Assembly (NCBI GenBank): GCA_019671005.1
Contig: CM033718.1
Coordinates: 25,548,014 to 25,612,013 of the forward strand
Source: Hibiscus mutabilis
Lineage: Eukaryota; Streptophyta; Magnoliopsida; Malvales; Malvaceae
Direction: 5' to 3'
Length of the DNA: 64,000 nucleotides
Translations under genes and position numbers: made by a program
Notes under the pieces: model-generated
Database searches by the model: none
Told to the model about the DNA's origin: nothing
Seen by the model: the letters and a program-made list of their open reading frames with translations, nothing else
Shown here: in pieces, positions 1 to 11,482 of the stretch
Position numbering within the stretch: position 1 is the stretch's first letter
Layout: each line of letters starts with the position of its first letter

Positions 1-1354
1 AGTAAAGGTAGATAAAAAAAGCTGAGTTTATATTGTGCAGAAAAAGAAGATTCAGCGACATATCCGTTAACTTCATTAATTTAGCTCTCTATATTTTCTT
101 CTTCCCAAAGGATTAAGCAAACATCAACCAAGTTGATGAGTCCATTACAGAGTATTAGCCTAATAGTAGATGGAGAACCAACATCCTAATCATGATTCGG
201 TAGAGTTTTGCCTGGTATTGAAGTTGGATGACAAAATTTCTCTTTCATTATATGTATCTTACTTAAAGACTTGCAATTTTTAGGCAGAAAAGGGATGGGT
301 TTCAAGATCTTGGAGGGAAAGATGATCTTATTCAAGTTGCACTTTTTTTTATTGCACCTACCAGCTTATTAAACCTTATATCATTTTACAGGTATAATTA
401 GCGAGAAGAAAAATGATGAAGGCAATGTTTATGATGAGAGTAGGCGAAAGTCTCTGACTGAAAACGAAAAGAGAAAAAGGAAATTGCCATTTTCTATTGT
501 TTATCCATTTTTGTTTCGTATGTTTACGATGATCGTCTTGATTCATGGCATGAGTCTGAGTTTGAAGCTGGAATCATATTGAAAAAGAGATGGACCCTTC
601 CCTCTTTAAAGGAAGTAGTATGAAGTAATTGAACAAAGCTTCCTGATTATCACAAATCATCATTATTCGCAATGCTTCTATGACCAATCTTTAGTTACTC
701 TCGTTTTGGCTTCTATTGCCATTGGTTTGTACCCTTTTTTCCACCTTCAATGATTCAACAATCCGAAAACGATATAGCGCTGCAATCCATAAACTTGAAC
801 AAATGCTGGTACAACTAAAAGAATGTAAAACCAGAACCTGGTATGAAAATGCCGTTTGTTATGTATTGTGGGGAAGGATTATGAATGGAGAGGCCTTGCA
901 TTTCGGATTAAAGCCAATTCATATGTTGACACTTGGACAAAGAAAGATCACGAAAAAGCAAATGCCAATGCTAAATAAAGAAAGCAATTTCTTGTTTTCT
1001 TACAAACATTAACAAGGAAAACATTAGAAAAAAAGAATGTTTGTTTTTCCATTGGCATGTCCTGTCTTGTCATGCCCCATTATCTGTCTCCCCGCCATTT
1101 TCGAAGGACTCTAAACATACCCATAGAAAGAGAAGAAGGATTAGCTCTCTTATATTACTCTCCCTCTAATTCTCCCTCCCATTTTGCAGAGGTATATTCT
1201 TCTATAGTTTTAGTTTTAGTGTTCCTCATTTTAATCTTTGAATGCTTTGGGTGGCCAAATTATAATTATTATACTATGTTCAGCCAATTTGAGGAACTAT
1301 AGATAATAAGAGTGCTTAAATTCGCCTGCCCTTTACTGTTTTCTCACCTTTCAG
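1..1354. other. Upstream region of the SFH gene, with unassigned coding-like scraps
   Basis: No gene could be assigned here. Around 394-600 (+) the DNA reads as short charged, coding-like stretches: one containing NDEGNVYDESRRKSL after an AG at about 391, and in another frame one containing YDDRLDSWHESEFEAG that ends at a TGA near 602. An open frame at 716-1012 matches no family I know. These could be the 3' end of an upstream gene, alternative 5' exons of the SFH gene or decayed sequence. A CT-rich tract with a TATA-like TTATATTA lies near 1148-1190. A splice acceptor at 1354 implies that an untranslated exon lies upstream. Confidence 0.3.
1143..1200 (+). promoter_or_regulatory. Possible core promoter and CT-rich 5' leader of the SFH gene
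   Basis: A TTATATTA box is followed by a run of CT-rich sequence typical of plant leaders. A possible donor (GAG then GTATAT) near 1192 would pair with the acceptor at 1354, giving a leader intron. This is inferred from composition and splice signals only, and the gene could start further upstream. Confidence 0.25.
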
Positions 1355-1373
1355 GAACCCAAAGCCCCTGATC

Positions 1374-4300
1374 ATGTCTGACATTCCACCTCAAAACCAA
1401 GGTAGGGCATGAATCATTGTACAATGTTGATGTTTTGATTTCCATTTGCATGATTTTTTGGAGTATAGCTGTAATGGGATATTCTGGTTTATATGCTATT
1501 ACATGTCAATAATGATATCTTCTACGGAACTTGATGCCTCAGGGTCATTCAGGAAAACAGCCTCTAATAGATTCAGGAATTCAAGGAAAAGGAGGAGCAG
1601 TAAAGTACTATCTGTTGAAATTGACGATGAGCGGGACGTGGAGGAGCAGCAGTCCGTCGAAGCCTTGCGTCAGGTGCTTATAGCGGAGGACCTGCTACCT
1701 GAAAGACACGATGATTATCACACGATGCTCAGGCAAGTTTCTATCCTGATTCACCATTGCTGTTGTAGTATATGCATTTTTCGATATGCCTACTTGGCCT
1801 CTGTATTGAAATGAAGAACTTGCTAGGGAAACCAGCCAACCAAAAATGTGGTTACTGCTGTTGCTGAGTTTGGATTTGTCTTATGCTTGTTAACCTCTAA
1901 AAGTACCCTTCTGATAATGCAGGTTCTGTAGGGCCAGAAGATTTGACCTTGAGAAAACGAAGCAAATGTGGTCTGATATGCTCAAATGGAGGACAGAATT
2001 CGGTACCGACACAATTTTAGAGGTATTCTTAAAATCAGCTCTAGAAAACATATAATTCTGCTATTTGTTTATGTATCCTCTCAAATATTGCCTTTTGAAA
2101 ACTGCCTCAAAATGACTTTCTGGCTGAGTTGCATTCCATTTTCTACTATTTGTTCAAGGATTTCAATTTCAAGGAGAGAGATGAGGTCGTGAAATATTAT
2201 CCCCAAGGGTACCATGGAGTAGATAAGGACGGACGACCAGTGTACATAGAGAGAATAGGCCTAGTAGATGCAACCAAACTCTTGCAAGTCACCACCATGG
2301 ACCGCTATCTCAAATACCATGTGAGGGAGTTTGAGAAGACCTTCCAATTTAAATTTCCAGCTTGCACTATTGCTGCCAAGAAGCACATTGACCAAAGCAC
2401 AACAATCTTGGACGTGCAAGGAGTGGTAAGGGGAACAATAGCACTATGTCTATGATACAAGAATTTGATCAAAGTTTCCTGTAATCACTTTGATAAGGCT
2501 CCAAAACACTATCCCTAATCATCCAAATCTTATTTCCAAAGTTAAAACTCGTATTCGGACAATATATATAACATTTATATAAGTCACTTAAAAGAAATTC
2601 CTGTCTTAATGACACAGGGTCTTAAAAGCTTCACCAAAGCTGCTAGGGAACTCATCACTCTTCTTCAGAAGGTTGACGGTGACAATTACCCTGAGGTACC
2701 GATTTTCTTTTATCCAAGTTTTTGTTTTGGTTGAGTTTTAAAGGTAGATGATGGATTTGAGATGGCAAAATTTTGCCTTTCTTGCAGACTTTGAACCGAA
2801 TGTTCATCATTAATGCGGGTTCTGGATTTAGAATGTTGTGGAACACTGTTAAGTCTTTCCTCGATCCTAAGACCACAGCCAAGATCAATGTAAGCATCCG
2901 CTTCCTCTCGCTGAATTTGCTAGTTTGACCAATAGAATCTAATCGGTATAATCTATTATGTACCAGGTTCTTGGTAACAAATTTCAGAGCAACTTGCTTG
3001 AAATAATTGATGCTAAGTAAGTCCAATCCTAGCTTAGAATGTAGAAGACCAAAAAAAATATCCCCTATTCTGAACATTTTACTGGCATTGCTTCTTTTTT
3101 TACTTATATTTCTTTTCCTGCTGTCGCTCTGTATCAGCGAGCTGCCCGACTTTTTGGGAGGTACTTGCACTTGTGCTGATCACGGACGCTGCATGCTTTC
3201 CGATAAGGGCCCCTGGAAGGACCCAAAGGTTTTGAAGGTTGATCACTAGCATCTTTTTTATTCTCAGTTGCAGCCATAGTTTGTTCCCTGGAGTGTCACT
3301 AACTCTTTGACTTGCAGATGATTCAAAATGGTCAACACAAACCTGGGAAGAAATCTCAGGCTCAAAGCAGTGAAGAGAAAACAACTGTAGATGATGAGCC
3401 TGCAGTCCCAAAGGTTCGACTTGCTTTATGAGCTAGCACCCGCCTCTTTCTCTTTTCCCATTCTAAGTCAATCTGTTCCTAAATTATTAAGCTCTCGCAT
3501 GTTTTTCATCTATTCTGAGTAGTTTGTTTCACGGTTAGTTTGTTTCACGGTTTATGCAGGCTAGTGAATCCTTGGACGCTGAGGTTGCTCCAGATGCAGG
3601 AAAGAAATCACCTCTAGAGCTACCAGCTCCTGTTAATGACAATGTATAGTTTAGCAGCCTTCTTGCACAATATTGTCTATAATTAAGGATTTCAAGCTTT
3701 GAGTTAGCATCTAGTGGTACCAACATATACCACAAAGTTGACCCAACATGTAAAATATGTAGAACCCTTAGAGGATGTGATGTCCAATACCGACAAAGTA
3801 CTTGAGTTTGTATCTATCTTGAACACTGAAGTCATTTGCTTCCTTTTTCTTTCTTTTCTTTTGCAACTATTGAAATTTGTTTTGTTTTGGATGTATTGTG
3901 AAAATTACAACTCCTTCCATCCATTTTTCCTCTGATAAATAAATCTCACAGGTCCAAACGGTCGAAACTGAGAAAGTTGCTCCAGTGGTTGATAAACCTG
4001 TGGATTTGCCTTTGCAGAATGAAAATGCTGCTATTGTACCGAGAGGTACATGCTTCTTTTAGACTCTTGCATGTAATATTCACACACATATACACATAAT
4101 GCAGCTTAATGTGGATGTTTTTTCTGAATGTCCCTCATTGTAGATTAAGGAGACTGATTATTCATATCGTTACGAGCCCATTTTATATATATGTATGTAT
4201 GTACTAATTTTGGGCTAGATCTTTTTGATAGAACAACATGAACTACAGAGTTCAGTATCAGGGACTGCATACTTCATTTAAGCAGATAAAGTTCAGTTTC

Positions 4301-5168
4301 TTAGATCGGATACTAACTCTGATGTGTCTAAACCAAATTATAACAGGTAATGAACTGGCTATTGTTCCAATGGTAGATTCAAGGAAAGAAGCTTGCATGG
4401 TTCCTGTTGGGCTTAGCTCTCATCTTTTCACTGGCGTCATGACCTTTGTTATGGGCATTGGCGCGATGATAAAAGTGACGCGCAACATGCCCAGGAAACC
4501 CACCGATGGAAACAGCTACTCGAGTCAAGTTGAGAGTGTAAACACAGGGGCTAGGAGTCTACAGCCTTCATCCCAGTTGCCCCCACCAGGAGCCCACTCC
4601 GCTGAAGAATTGACGTCTGTCATGAAACGTATGGCGGAGTTGGAAGAGAGATTAAGTGTTATTAACACGAAACCTTCAGCAATGCCCCCCGATAAGGAGG
4701 AGTTGTTGAATACTGCACTAACCCGAGCTGATGCCTTGGAGCAAGAGCTTAGGGCAACCAAAAAGGTAAACATTGCTGTTCACAAAATCTTGTATGAGAC
4801 ATGTAATTCACCAGAACAGCACAAACTATACTTGTTCAAAATTAATCCTAATTGGTTTTGAACTTAAGAACATCAAATATAAGTTAACACATGTAGGAAG
4901 AACATGCAGCATTGCACTTAAAGTGATAGCCAATGCCCTTGGTGTTTTCTTTTTCAGGCTCTGGAAGACTCATTTGCTCAACAACAGGAGCTCGCAGCTT
5001 ACCTCGAGAAAAAGAAGAAAAAGAAGAAGATCTTGGTAAGCTATTAGACTAGTATTTCCCATTTATCTTTTGTTTCTTCTTCTTCTTCTTCTTCTTCTTT
5101 GTTTGGCATATGAACAGTACAATTGACATGAAGTAGAAATTGATTTGCTGGTATCCCAGTTCTGGTAA
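1374..5168 (+). CDS. SFH-type SEC14-like phosphatidylinositol/phosphatidylcholine transfer protein
   Basis: The coding exons are 1374-1401, 1543-1732, 1923-2022, 2159-2425, 2618-2695, 2788-2889, 2967-3016, 3138-3237, 3318-3413, 3560-3643, 3708-3797, 3952-4045, 4347-4765, 4958-5035 and 5160-5168. They sum to 1785 nt and 594 residues, with phase kept at every junction. Residues about 50-105 are the CRAL-TRIO N-terminal region (LLPERHDDYHTML, then FCRARRFD). Residues about 107-305 are the SEC14 lipid-binding fold, with YYPQGYHGVDKDGRPVY, TTILDVQGV, NRMFIINAGSGFRMLW and ELPDFLGGTCTC. The C-terminal part has a hydrophobic LFTGVMTFVMGIGAM segment (about 453-467), a coiled-coil-prone stretch and a lysine-rich tail ending KILFW. 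This is the plant SEC14-nodulin (SFH) layout; such proteins present or exchange phosphoinositides at membranes and guide polarized growth. The start follows an acceptor at 1354, so 5' untranslated exons are likely. The N-terminus is shorter than in many SFH proteins, so an upstream coding exon is possible. The exon at 3708-3797 is supported by phase and by a family-like KLTQH motif, but its acceptor is weak. Confidence 0.85.
1733..1922 (+). other. GC-AG intron of the SFH gene
   Basis: The donor reads AG then GCAAGT, and the acceptor is GCAG before G TTC TGT. Joining 1732 to 1923 restores an AGG arginine codon, giving MLR-FCRARRFD as the family expects. No GT donor nearby keeps this frame. GC-AG introns make up about one percent of plant introns and are spliced by the normal U2 machinery. 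Confidence 0.75.
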
Positions 5169-5980
5169 ACACTGAAAATCTGGATGGTGACAAGATTACA
5201 TGGGAAACCGGAGGTGGGGCAATTCGTTTTTATAAGGCCGCCCCCAAATGCACTCTAATCTTGGTTCATTCCACTCATCAGATGAAAATGTAAAGTTTTT
5301 GACTATATTTACATTAATTTGAATCCGCCTGTGCTGATCAATGTACATCTAACTTGTTGGCAGGCACATTTAAATTGTGTATTCTTTGTATTTTCTTTTC
5401 TTTATCTTCCATGTTGAAATCCAGGGCATACAAAGGGAAGAAATTAAAGCCCCCTGGATGAATGCAGGTGATATGTAATGAGTGGTAATCTTCATTATTT
5501 TTTTAATTCCTAGTCTCTGTTATAATTATATGGTAAGCATAATCAGGCCATTTCTTCTGCAACTTAAGAGGTTTCAACATTTCTAAATCAGTATCATCCA
5601 CGTTTTTCATGCTTACATTTTCTTATGGTCATTGATTTTAGGCTTAATCAAGGTTATTGTGGCTTTAATCCACCTTTTGACACCCTTTGGTCAACCCGTT
5701 TGATGTTATATCATAAATTAATGTTTGCAGCATGCAACAATTAGGAATCTTCCATGGCATATACATCTTTTAGGCACTCAACTTTTGTCTGTTAAAAACC
5801 TTAATGTTCTATCATTCCTCACCCACGGAATCAAATAATCCAACGTTGTTAAAACGAACCAACGGTGTCGGGATATCGTCGGATTCCATGGTGATATACA
5901 AATGGTTGCCTCCAATTCTATGTGTGACAGTAGCTACCATCCATGCATGTTTTTGTTTCATTTAAAAAAAGGGTAATTAG
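5169..5980. other. 3' untranslated and intergenic DNA
   Basis: After the SFH stop codon the sequence is AT-rich with no open frame of note. The first few hundred bases are probably the 3' UTR. I found no clear canonical polyadenylation signal, and nothing else could be recognised. Confidence 0.5.
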
Positions 5981-5984
5981 ACCA

Positions 5985-6110
5985 ACAACCAGTTAGTTTA
6001 ATTGGACGAAACATTAGATCCTTAAGCAAGGTCAAGCTCAAGAGTTTGAATCCTAATATTGTGGATATAATAAATTGGGTTGGAAGATCTTATCATAATG
6101 AACATCTGCA
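5985..6110 (+). mobile_element. Candidate tRNA-derived SINE
   Basis: An A-box-like TAGTTTAATTGG lies at 5994-6005 and a B-box-like GAGTTTGAATCC at 6042-6053. The spacing fits an internal RNA polymerase III promoter. The sequence does not fold as an obvious intact tRNA, so a tRNA-derived SINE head is the better reading. The 3' boundary is not clear and no target duplication was found. Confidence 0.45.
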
Positions 6111-6637
6111 ATATTTGTTCCCATGGACGAAGCCAGAATTGAGCTATGATGGGGCAAATTAACTAACTTTGAAATAAATAACATTCTAAAAGTAATTAAA
6201 TCATAAAAGTTAAGAAAATTAAGGTTTGATTTTGAAGGTTTTAAAATGTAAGGGTCTTAAAAAGTGATAAAACGAGAAAAAATTAGGGGTTAAGGTTTAA
6301 TTTAATTAATTTTATCTTAAAGGGTCTTAAAAAATAAAAAACAATTTTTTTGAGAAGGACAAGGACTAAATTATAAAGGCTTTAAAACTATCAATGGCCT
6401 AAAAACAATTAAACCATTTAAAATTGGGGCAATTACTCAACTAATGGATTAATTACATGTGATTATACCAAAGAAAACATAATTGGAAAATAATGAATCA
6501 TAAGAAACTTCGATCCTTCAACTGTTCTAAAACACAATCAATGACTTTTCTTTTGAATTTATATTTATATTTTAAAATTTAAACTACCAAACTAGTTATC
6601 GCAAAAGGTTAGTTTAGGAAATCTTTAAAGAGAAAAT

Positions 6638-6823
6638 TTTAATACACAGACTGTGTAAATTTTAGTTTGCACAAATATTTTAATTTTAAAGGTTAGGGAT
6701 TTAGTTTAAAGTTTGAAGTTTAAAATTTAGGGTTTAGGGTTTAAAATTTAGGGTTTAAATTTTAAAATTTAAGTCCAATTTTAATTTATAGTATAAATAA
6801 TTTTTACACAGCTTATATATCAA
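6638..6823. mobile_element. MITE with telomere-like heptamers, copy 1
   Basis: The ends are inverted. The left end reads AATACACAGACTGTGTAAA, and the right end, reverse-complemented, reads TGATATATAAGCTGTGTAA. The centre holds repeated TTTAGGG/TTTAAA units. The sequence pairs with the better-preserved copy at 6994-7243. Confidence 0.5.
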
Positions 6824-6993
6824 ATTTAAACCGATCTTTAAATATAAAAATTGTTAAAAGGGAGAACCATTAACCGTAACCAGCTCCCGGTTCTTTAGAA
6901 GAGGCACATGCTTTATGGAGTATTAATTTTTTTTTCAAAATGTCATCCGGTAAATTAAATGTCGAAAATAATGAAATTTTAAAGGAAAAATAC

Positions 6994-7243
6994 TTTGATA
7001 CACAAGCTTGCGTAAACTAAAGTTTATACAAGATTTTTAATTTTAGGGTTTAAAGTTTTAAGCTATAATTTAGGGTTTAAGGGTTTAATGTGTATGATGT
7101 AGAATTTAAGATTTATAGTTAAAATTTAGAGTTTAGGGTTTAAGGTTCAAGGTTTAGGTTTCAGGGTGCTAAAATTTGGGATTTAGGTTTTAAATTTTAT
7201 AGAAGGATTGTGTAAATTTTTTTACATAGCTTGTGTATCAAAA
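6994..7243. mobile_element. MITE with telomere-like heptamers, copy 2
   Basis: The left end TTTGATACACAAGCTTGCGT matches the reverse complement of the right end (TTTGATACACAAGCTATGT) over about 20 bases. TA dinucleotides lie just outside both ends and could be the target duplication. The core repeats TTTAGGGTTTAA-like units on one strand. There is no coding capacity. Confidence 0.6.
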
Positions 7244-8203
7244 TATAACAAAAAAGTTGATTTTAATCTATTTTACCCATTTAATAGCCATGAATAAATG
7301 TAAAACTAATAGCCATGAATAAATGTAAAACTAATTGAGTTTCACATAGTGTAAGTGTATCCTAATTCCTAACTCATAAAAAATATATATTTACAATATT
7401 TAAAGATAGACATGTACACGTTGCAAATTATCTAAACAATTGTAAATTTATAATAATAAATAACAAAACTTATCATCGTAAAATAATTTTTTTATACAAT
7501 TATAATCATAATAGTAATAGTAATCAAAATAGCATAAAATAAAATTAAAATTAATAAAAAAAACAAACCATTTTAAGTGAACCTTTTATATTAGATAATT
7601 ATTGTCATTAGAATGACCCGATACTTGTTTTTCAAAGAATTATTATTTTAATAATTCATTCCTTTTTAGGTGATTTTAATTAACTAATTATTTTATTCGA
7701 CTGGTCTTGACTCAACTTATAATATCATAAGCTTGTCTTGACTTGAAAAAAAAATCAAATAAAGTTTAAGTTATAAAATAGAAATTCAAATAACTCGAAA
7801 TTTTTAGTAATTAGTTCAAGTTCGAGTCGTATCTCTCAATTATGTCTTATATATATCATATATGAAAAATATTAAGAAATATGTATGTGTATTGTAGATG
7901 ATTATAAAAAACCGTTTAAGTTGGAACTAATTAATATCATAACATTATAAATGTTTACAATTAAATTTTAACAAAAACTCAATTAACTCGACTTGACTTG
8001 AAAAAATATCAAATAAAGTTTGAGTTATAAAATATAACTCTTCAACTCGACTAACACGAAATTCTTTTACTCGAATCGATCTAATCAAATACTCACCCCT
8101 ACTTTTAACATATTAATGTCAACAACTTTTATTATTATTTTGGTTGATTTTCTTTATGTGTTATTTTCTTGAAAATAGCGAATCGATTGATGCTATTTAT
8201 AAT
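7244..8203. other. AT-rich intergenic DNA with a possible hAT-type terminus
   Basis: There is no coding frame of note. A repeated phrase of the type CTCGACTTGACTTGAAAAAA occurs near 7728-7760 and 7988-8010. The stretch ending CTCACCCCTA near 8101 resembles the 3' terminus of TAGGGGTGAG-type hAT derivatives. I could not find the matching 5' end. Confidence 0.3.
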
Positions 8204-8212
8204 GGTAAATGA
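8204..8212. repeat. Left 9-bp target-site duplication of the MULE
   Basis: GGTAAATGA directly precedes the left terminal repeat, and the same nine bases follow the right terminus at 19305-19313. A 9-bp duplication is the hallmark of Mutator-like insertion. Confidence 0.9.
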
Positions 8213-8412
8213 GGCATTATTATATAAAAATCCTCTTTAAATAATTATTTACATAAATGACCCTAGCCAATGATATTTAGAAAAATGACTCATGAATCGT
8301 CTACGTAAGGAGACCTCGCGTTCTAAAAAACGCGAGCTATGTCTTCGCGTTCTACACATAGCGAGGTCTGTCCGATGTGAGCCAACTTTTCATATTGCGT
8401 AATTTAAAATTA
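8213..8412. repeat. Left terminal inverted repeat of the MULE
   Basis: This is about 200 bases that match the reverse complement of 19104-19304 from the first base, including the blocks ATTTACATAAATGACC, CTACACATAGCGAGGT and CAACTTTTCATATTGCGTAA. Long terminal repeats with subterminal structure are typical of MULEs. Confidence 0.85.
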
Positions 8413-8526
8413 CTGGATAAGTCCTCGCGTTTTCCAAAATGTGAGTTCCCCGAGATATTAAAGAGACACATTAATGTATCGCGATAATTATTGTAGGGAC
8501 CTCGCGCTTTGCACATAGCGAGGTCC
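8311..8526. repeat. Cluster of palindromic 'CCTCGC...GCGAGG' motifs, left subterminal region
   Basis: Several imperfect palindromes follow one another. The cleanest is 8497-8526: GGACCTCGC, a 12-base spacer, then GCGAGGTCC (9-bp perfect arms). Others sit at about 8313-8338, 8350-8378 and 8424-8450. Related copies are at about 9304-9333, 9385-9412, 11682-11713, 12703-12732, 14234-14263, 16482-16511, 17507-17536, 17574-17602 and 19047-19076, so they recur throughout the MULE. Confidence 0.8.
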
Positions 8527-9446
8527 CATTAACCGTTTGACACCCTAAACCCTAATAAATGTATTTAAAAGGTTATAATTATTTGACTTAATTAAAATCT
8601 AACTTAATTGACTTAATTTTTTAATGTGTAATTTATATATTATAATTATTCAAATATATAATTTGGCGTAATTATATGAAAATCCTAAGTATTCGGAAGA
8701 TGATCTTTAACCGTATATAAAAAGTAATTTGAACTAATTATTTGTAAGATCCTAATTTTTTGAAAGATGATTTTAGTAGATGGAAAATTCTAATTAATTA
8801 TTTGTAAAGATCCTAATTGTTTGAAAAGATCCTAAAGCATGATAATTTGAACTAATTATCATTAAATAAGAATCTTTAATAAAAATATGTGATAAAAATC
8901 TTTATTTTCCTTAAATTAAATATCTTACTTATTGTAGAATATTTGAAATCAAAAAGTTCTAATGTGAAAGCATTTCATATTTATTAGGATTAAGATATTG
9001 TCTAAAAAAGATATTATTTAAAAGAAAATATGGTATTTAAATTTTATTAATATTTAATATGTTGTATTAGTAATTAATTATCCCAATTAAAATATTATTT
9101 ATTTTTCAATTACAGTAAAAAATTAAAATCTTATTTGAATCACGAATTAAAAAATGATATTTAAATTTTATTAGTATTTAATATGTTGTATTAGTAATTT
9201 GTTATCCCAATTAAAATAGTGTTGATTTTTTAATTATAGTAAGAAATCAAAAGCTTATTCTAATCACCAAATAAGGATAAAATAAATAAATTTAAAAACC
9301 CTTGGAACTCGCTATCTACAGAAAGTGAGTTCCTGTCAAAGAGTTGGAGTCCGTTTAGACTGAATCGTCGCGGCTTTTCAACAGACCTCGCGTTTTGCAG
9401 ATAGTTAGATCTATTGACGTCGCTTCGTATAGGGTGCGAGGACTCC

Positions 9447-9557
9447 TATAAACAGGGCTCATTCTTTCAACTTTTATCATATCAAATTCTCTTCTATTGT
9501 TCTTCAATTACTATTCTCCATTGTTTTTATTTTTAAAGTCTTTGAATTTTCGGTACT
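9447..9557 (+). promoter_or_regulatory. Core promoter and leader of the PMD-transposase gene
   Basis: A TATAAA box at 9447-9452 is followed by a pyrimidine-rich leader and by the first ATG at 9558, about 106 bases downstream. The spacing is normal for a plant gene. The promoter belongs to the MULE-internal gene. Confidence 0.5.
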
Positions 9558-11482
9558 ATGGTGAGATTATTAAGGCTCAACGACAAACACGTGTTTGATT
9601 TCTGGCGTTCAAAGCCGGCGGTAATTTTTTAATTAATTTTTTTTAATTATTTGTTAATTTTTTAATTATTAATATTTTATTTAGTAATTTATGAATTTTA
9701 AATTTTATTTTGAAGGTGTATGAACGTCCCTTGAATTGTTTCATCAACTGCACGGGACCACCGCATCCGGATATTGTCCCTTATTTGCATGAATTTGGTT
9801 TTGGCCATGTTTCTCACCTATTTGACGATCCGAAGTTAAACCGTCCGATGATTAACACGTTAATAGAGAGGTGGAGGCCCGAGACATACACATTTCATCT
9901 TCCATGCAGTGAGGCAACTATTAACTTGCAAGATGTTGCATTTATTCTCAGTCTGTCCGTTAACAGCGATGTTATCACTGGGATTTCGGAGGCAGACTGG
10001 TCGGGCGTGTGTGAAACCTTGCTTGGACTGAGGCTGGAGGAGAACGATTTCGATAGCGACAAACTCAAAATAATATTCTTGGACAACAATTTGACCAACC
10101 TACACTCAGACGCTGATGAAGTAACGAATATGGTATAATTTTTTATTATTTATTTATTGTGAAATTTATTTTATAGAAAATAATATAATATTGAAAAAAT
10201 TGTTTTTGCAGCGGTTTGCTCGTGCCCATATTATACGAGTTATTGGGGGTCTTGATGCCAGAAAAATCTCGCAACAAGGTCCATTTGATGCGGCTGCCTC
10301 ATCTGGCGAGTACTGTGGAATCCAAAAACAAATGTTGGGGAGGGGCAGTGTTGGCATATCTATTTCGGGAGTTATGCAAAATTGTCGACCCAGACAAACG
10401 TGGCATTGACAGGTGTCTTTAGTTGCAACAGTTTTGGGCATGGTTTAGAATGCCGTTTTTAAGCCTATCTCATTCTAATTTCTACTTGTTCAGAGGTACT
10501 AATAAATATTTATTTTATTATTTTGTTTTTTAATATTAGAATAATTAGAATTGTTTTTTATGAATTATAGGTGGTTGAGTCAATTAACACATGTGGGACT
10601 ATCGACCACCCAGCGGAATTATCGATTGTTGATCTATAAGACGACACATGAGGTAAATTTTTTAATCAATTTTTTTATTTAATTTTTTAAATCGAGTTTA
10701 TCTAACTACGTGGGACTAATAAATATTTATTTATTTAGGCATGCTTCGATCGTATGATGGTGGTAAGCGATATGGTCACATGACAATGAACTTGGCTGAG
10801 GCCGTGAATTCATCACTGAAGGGAGTGCGACATTTGCCTATCACCTCCGTTGTCAAGGCTACATATTATCGGTTGGCTACCCTATTTGCAACCTTGGGAA
10901 AACAAGCATCAGACTATATGGAAGGTGGCCACATAGTCCACCCACACCTTCGCGATAAATTTCAAAACTTTGCGCGGTATTCAAATGTGATGAGTGTTAC
11001 CTGCTTCTCGCCTCGACAACATTCGTTTCATGTATCGGAATATTCGAGACCGTTAGAAGGCATACAACAGAACTAATACGTGGTTAATCTGCAAGATAGA
11101 ACCTGTGAGTGTAGAGTATTCCAAACATTCAAGTACCCGTGTCCACACGCCATTCTTTGCTTGTTTGTTTGTACGGATTAGCTACATGTAAATGGTTGAC
11201 CCAATATACTTACTTCAAAACCGTATCCAAGGTTTATGAATATGAGTTTCCTCCCATCGAGAATGAAGTTGATCCGTAGTAGTTGATGGTGAACCTATAA
11301 TATGGCCAGATTTTTGGACTACGACGCAAAAAAAGGAAATCCATAATCAACGCGGATTTATTGTCTTTGAGGATTTGGTCGAACATCGAAAAAATGGACA
11401 GCTAAAACTATGTAGTAGATGTGGGAATCCCGGACACCGGAAGAACAAATGTCATAATCACTCAGGCCCCTATATTAATTAA
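9558..11482 (+). pseudogene. PMD (plant mobile domain) - MURA transposase C-terminal fusion, copy 1, broken
   Basis: Exon 1 (9558-9620) gives a 21-residue start, and exon 2 (9716-10132) the first part of the plant mobile domain (GFGHVSHLF, ERWRPETYTFHLP, EATINLQDVAFILSL). From 10212 the domain continues (RFARAHIIRVIGG), but a one-base loss near 10250 shifts the frame before LMPEKSRNKVHL. A TAG then interrupts the block before the QQFWAWFRMPF motif, and a short exon (about 10571-10650) ends the domain. After a further intron, 10741-11076 encodes the C-terminal part of a MuDR-like transposase (YDGGKRYGHMTMNLAEAVNS). The SWIM zinc motif (CEC...CPH) and a CCHC knuckle (CSRCGNPGHRKNKC) follow, ending at the TAA at 11482. 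The catalytic DDE core expected between these parts is absent. Frames are broken in at least four places, so this copy cannot make a full protein. Confidence 0.8.

Noticed and set aside
1446..1542. N-terminal extension of the second SFH exon (MHDFLEYSCNG...)
   Set aside because: It lies before a good acceptor at 1542 and does not resemble SFH proteins. Joining the exon to 1401 keeps the phase.
5076..5099. CTT repeat as a microsatellite of interest
   Set aside because: It serves as the pyrimidine tract of the last SFH intron and is short.
6700..7190. TTTAGGG-type repeats as interstitial telomere
   Set aside because: The units are degenerate, interrupted by TTTAAA and bounded by inverted ends, so a MITE core explains them better than a chromosome-end relic.
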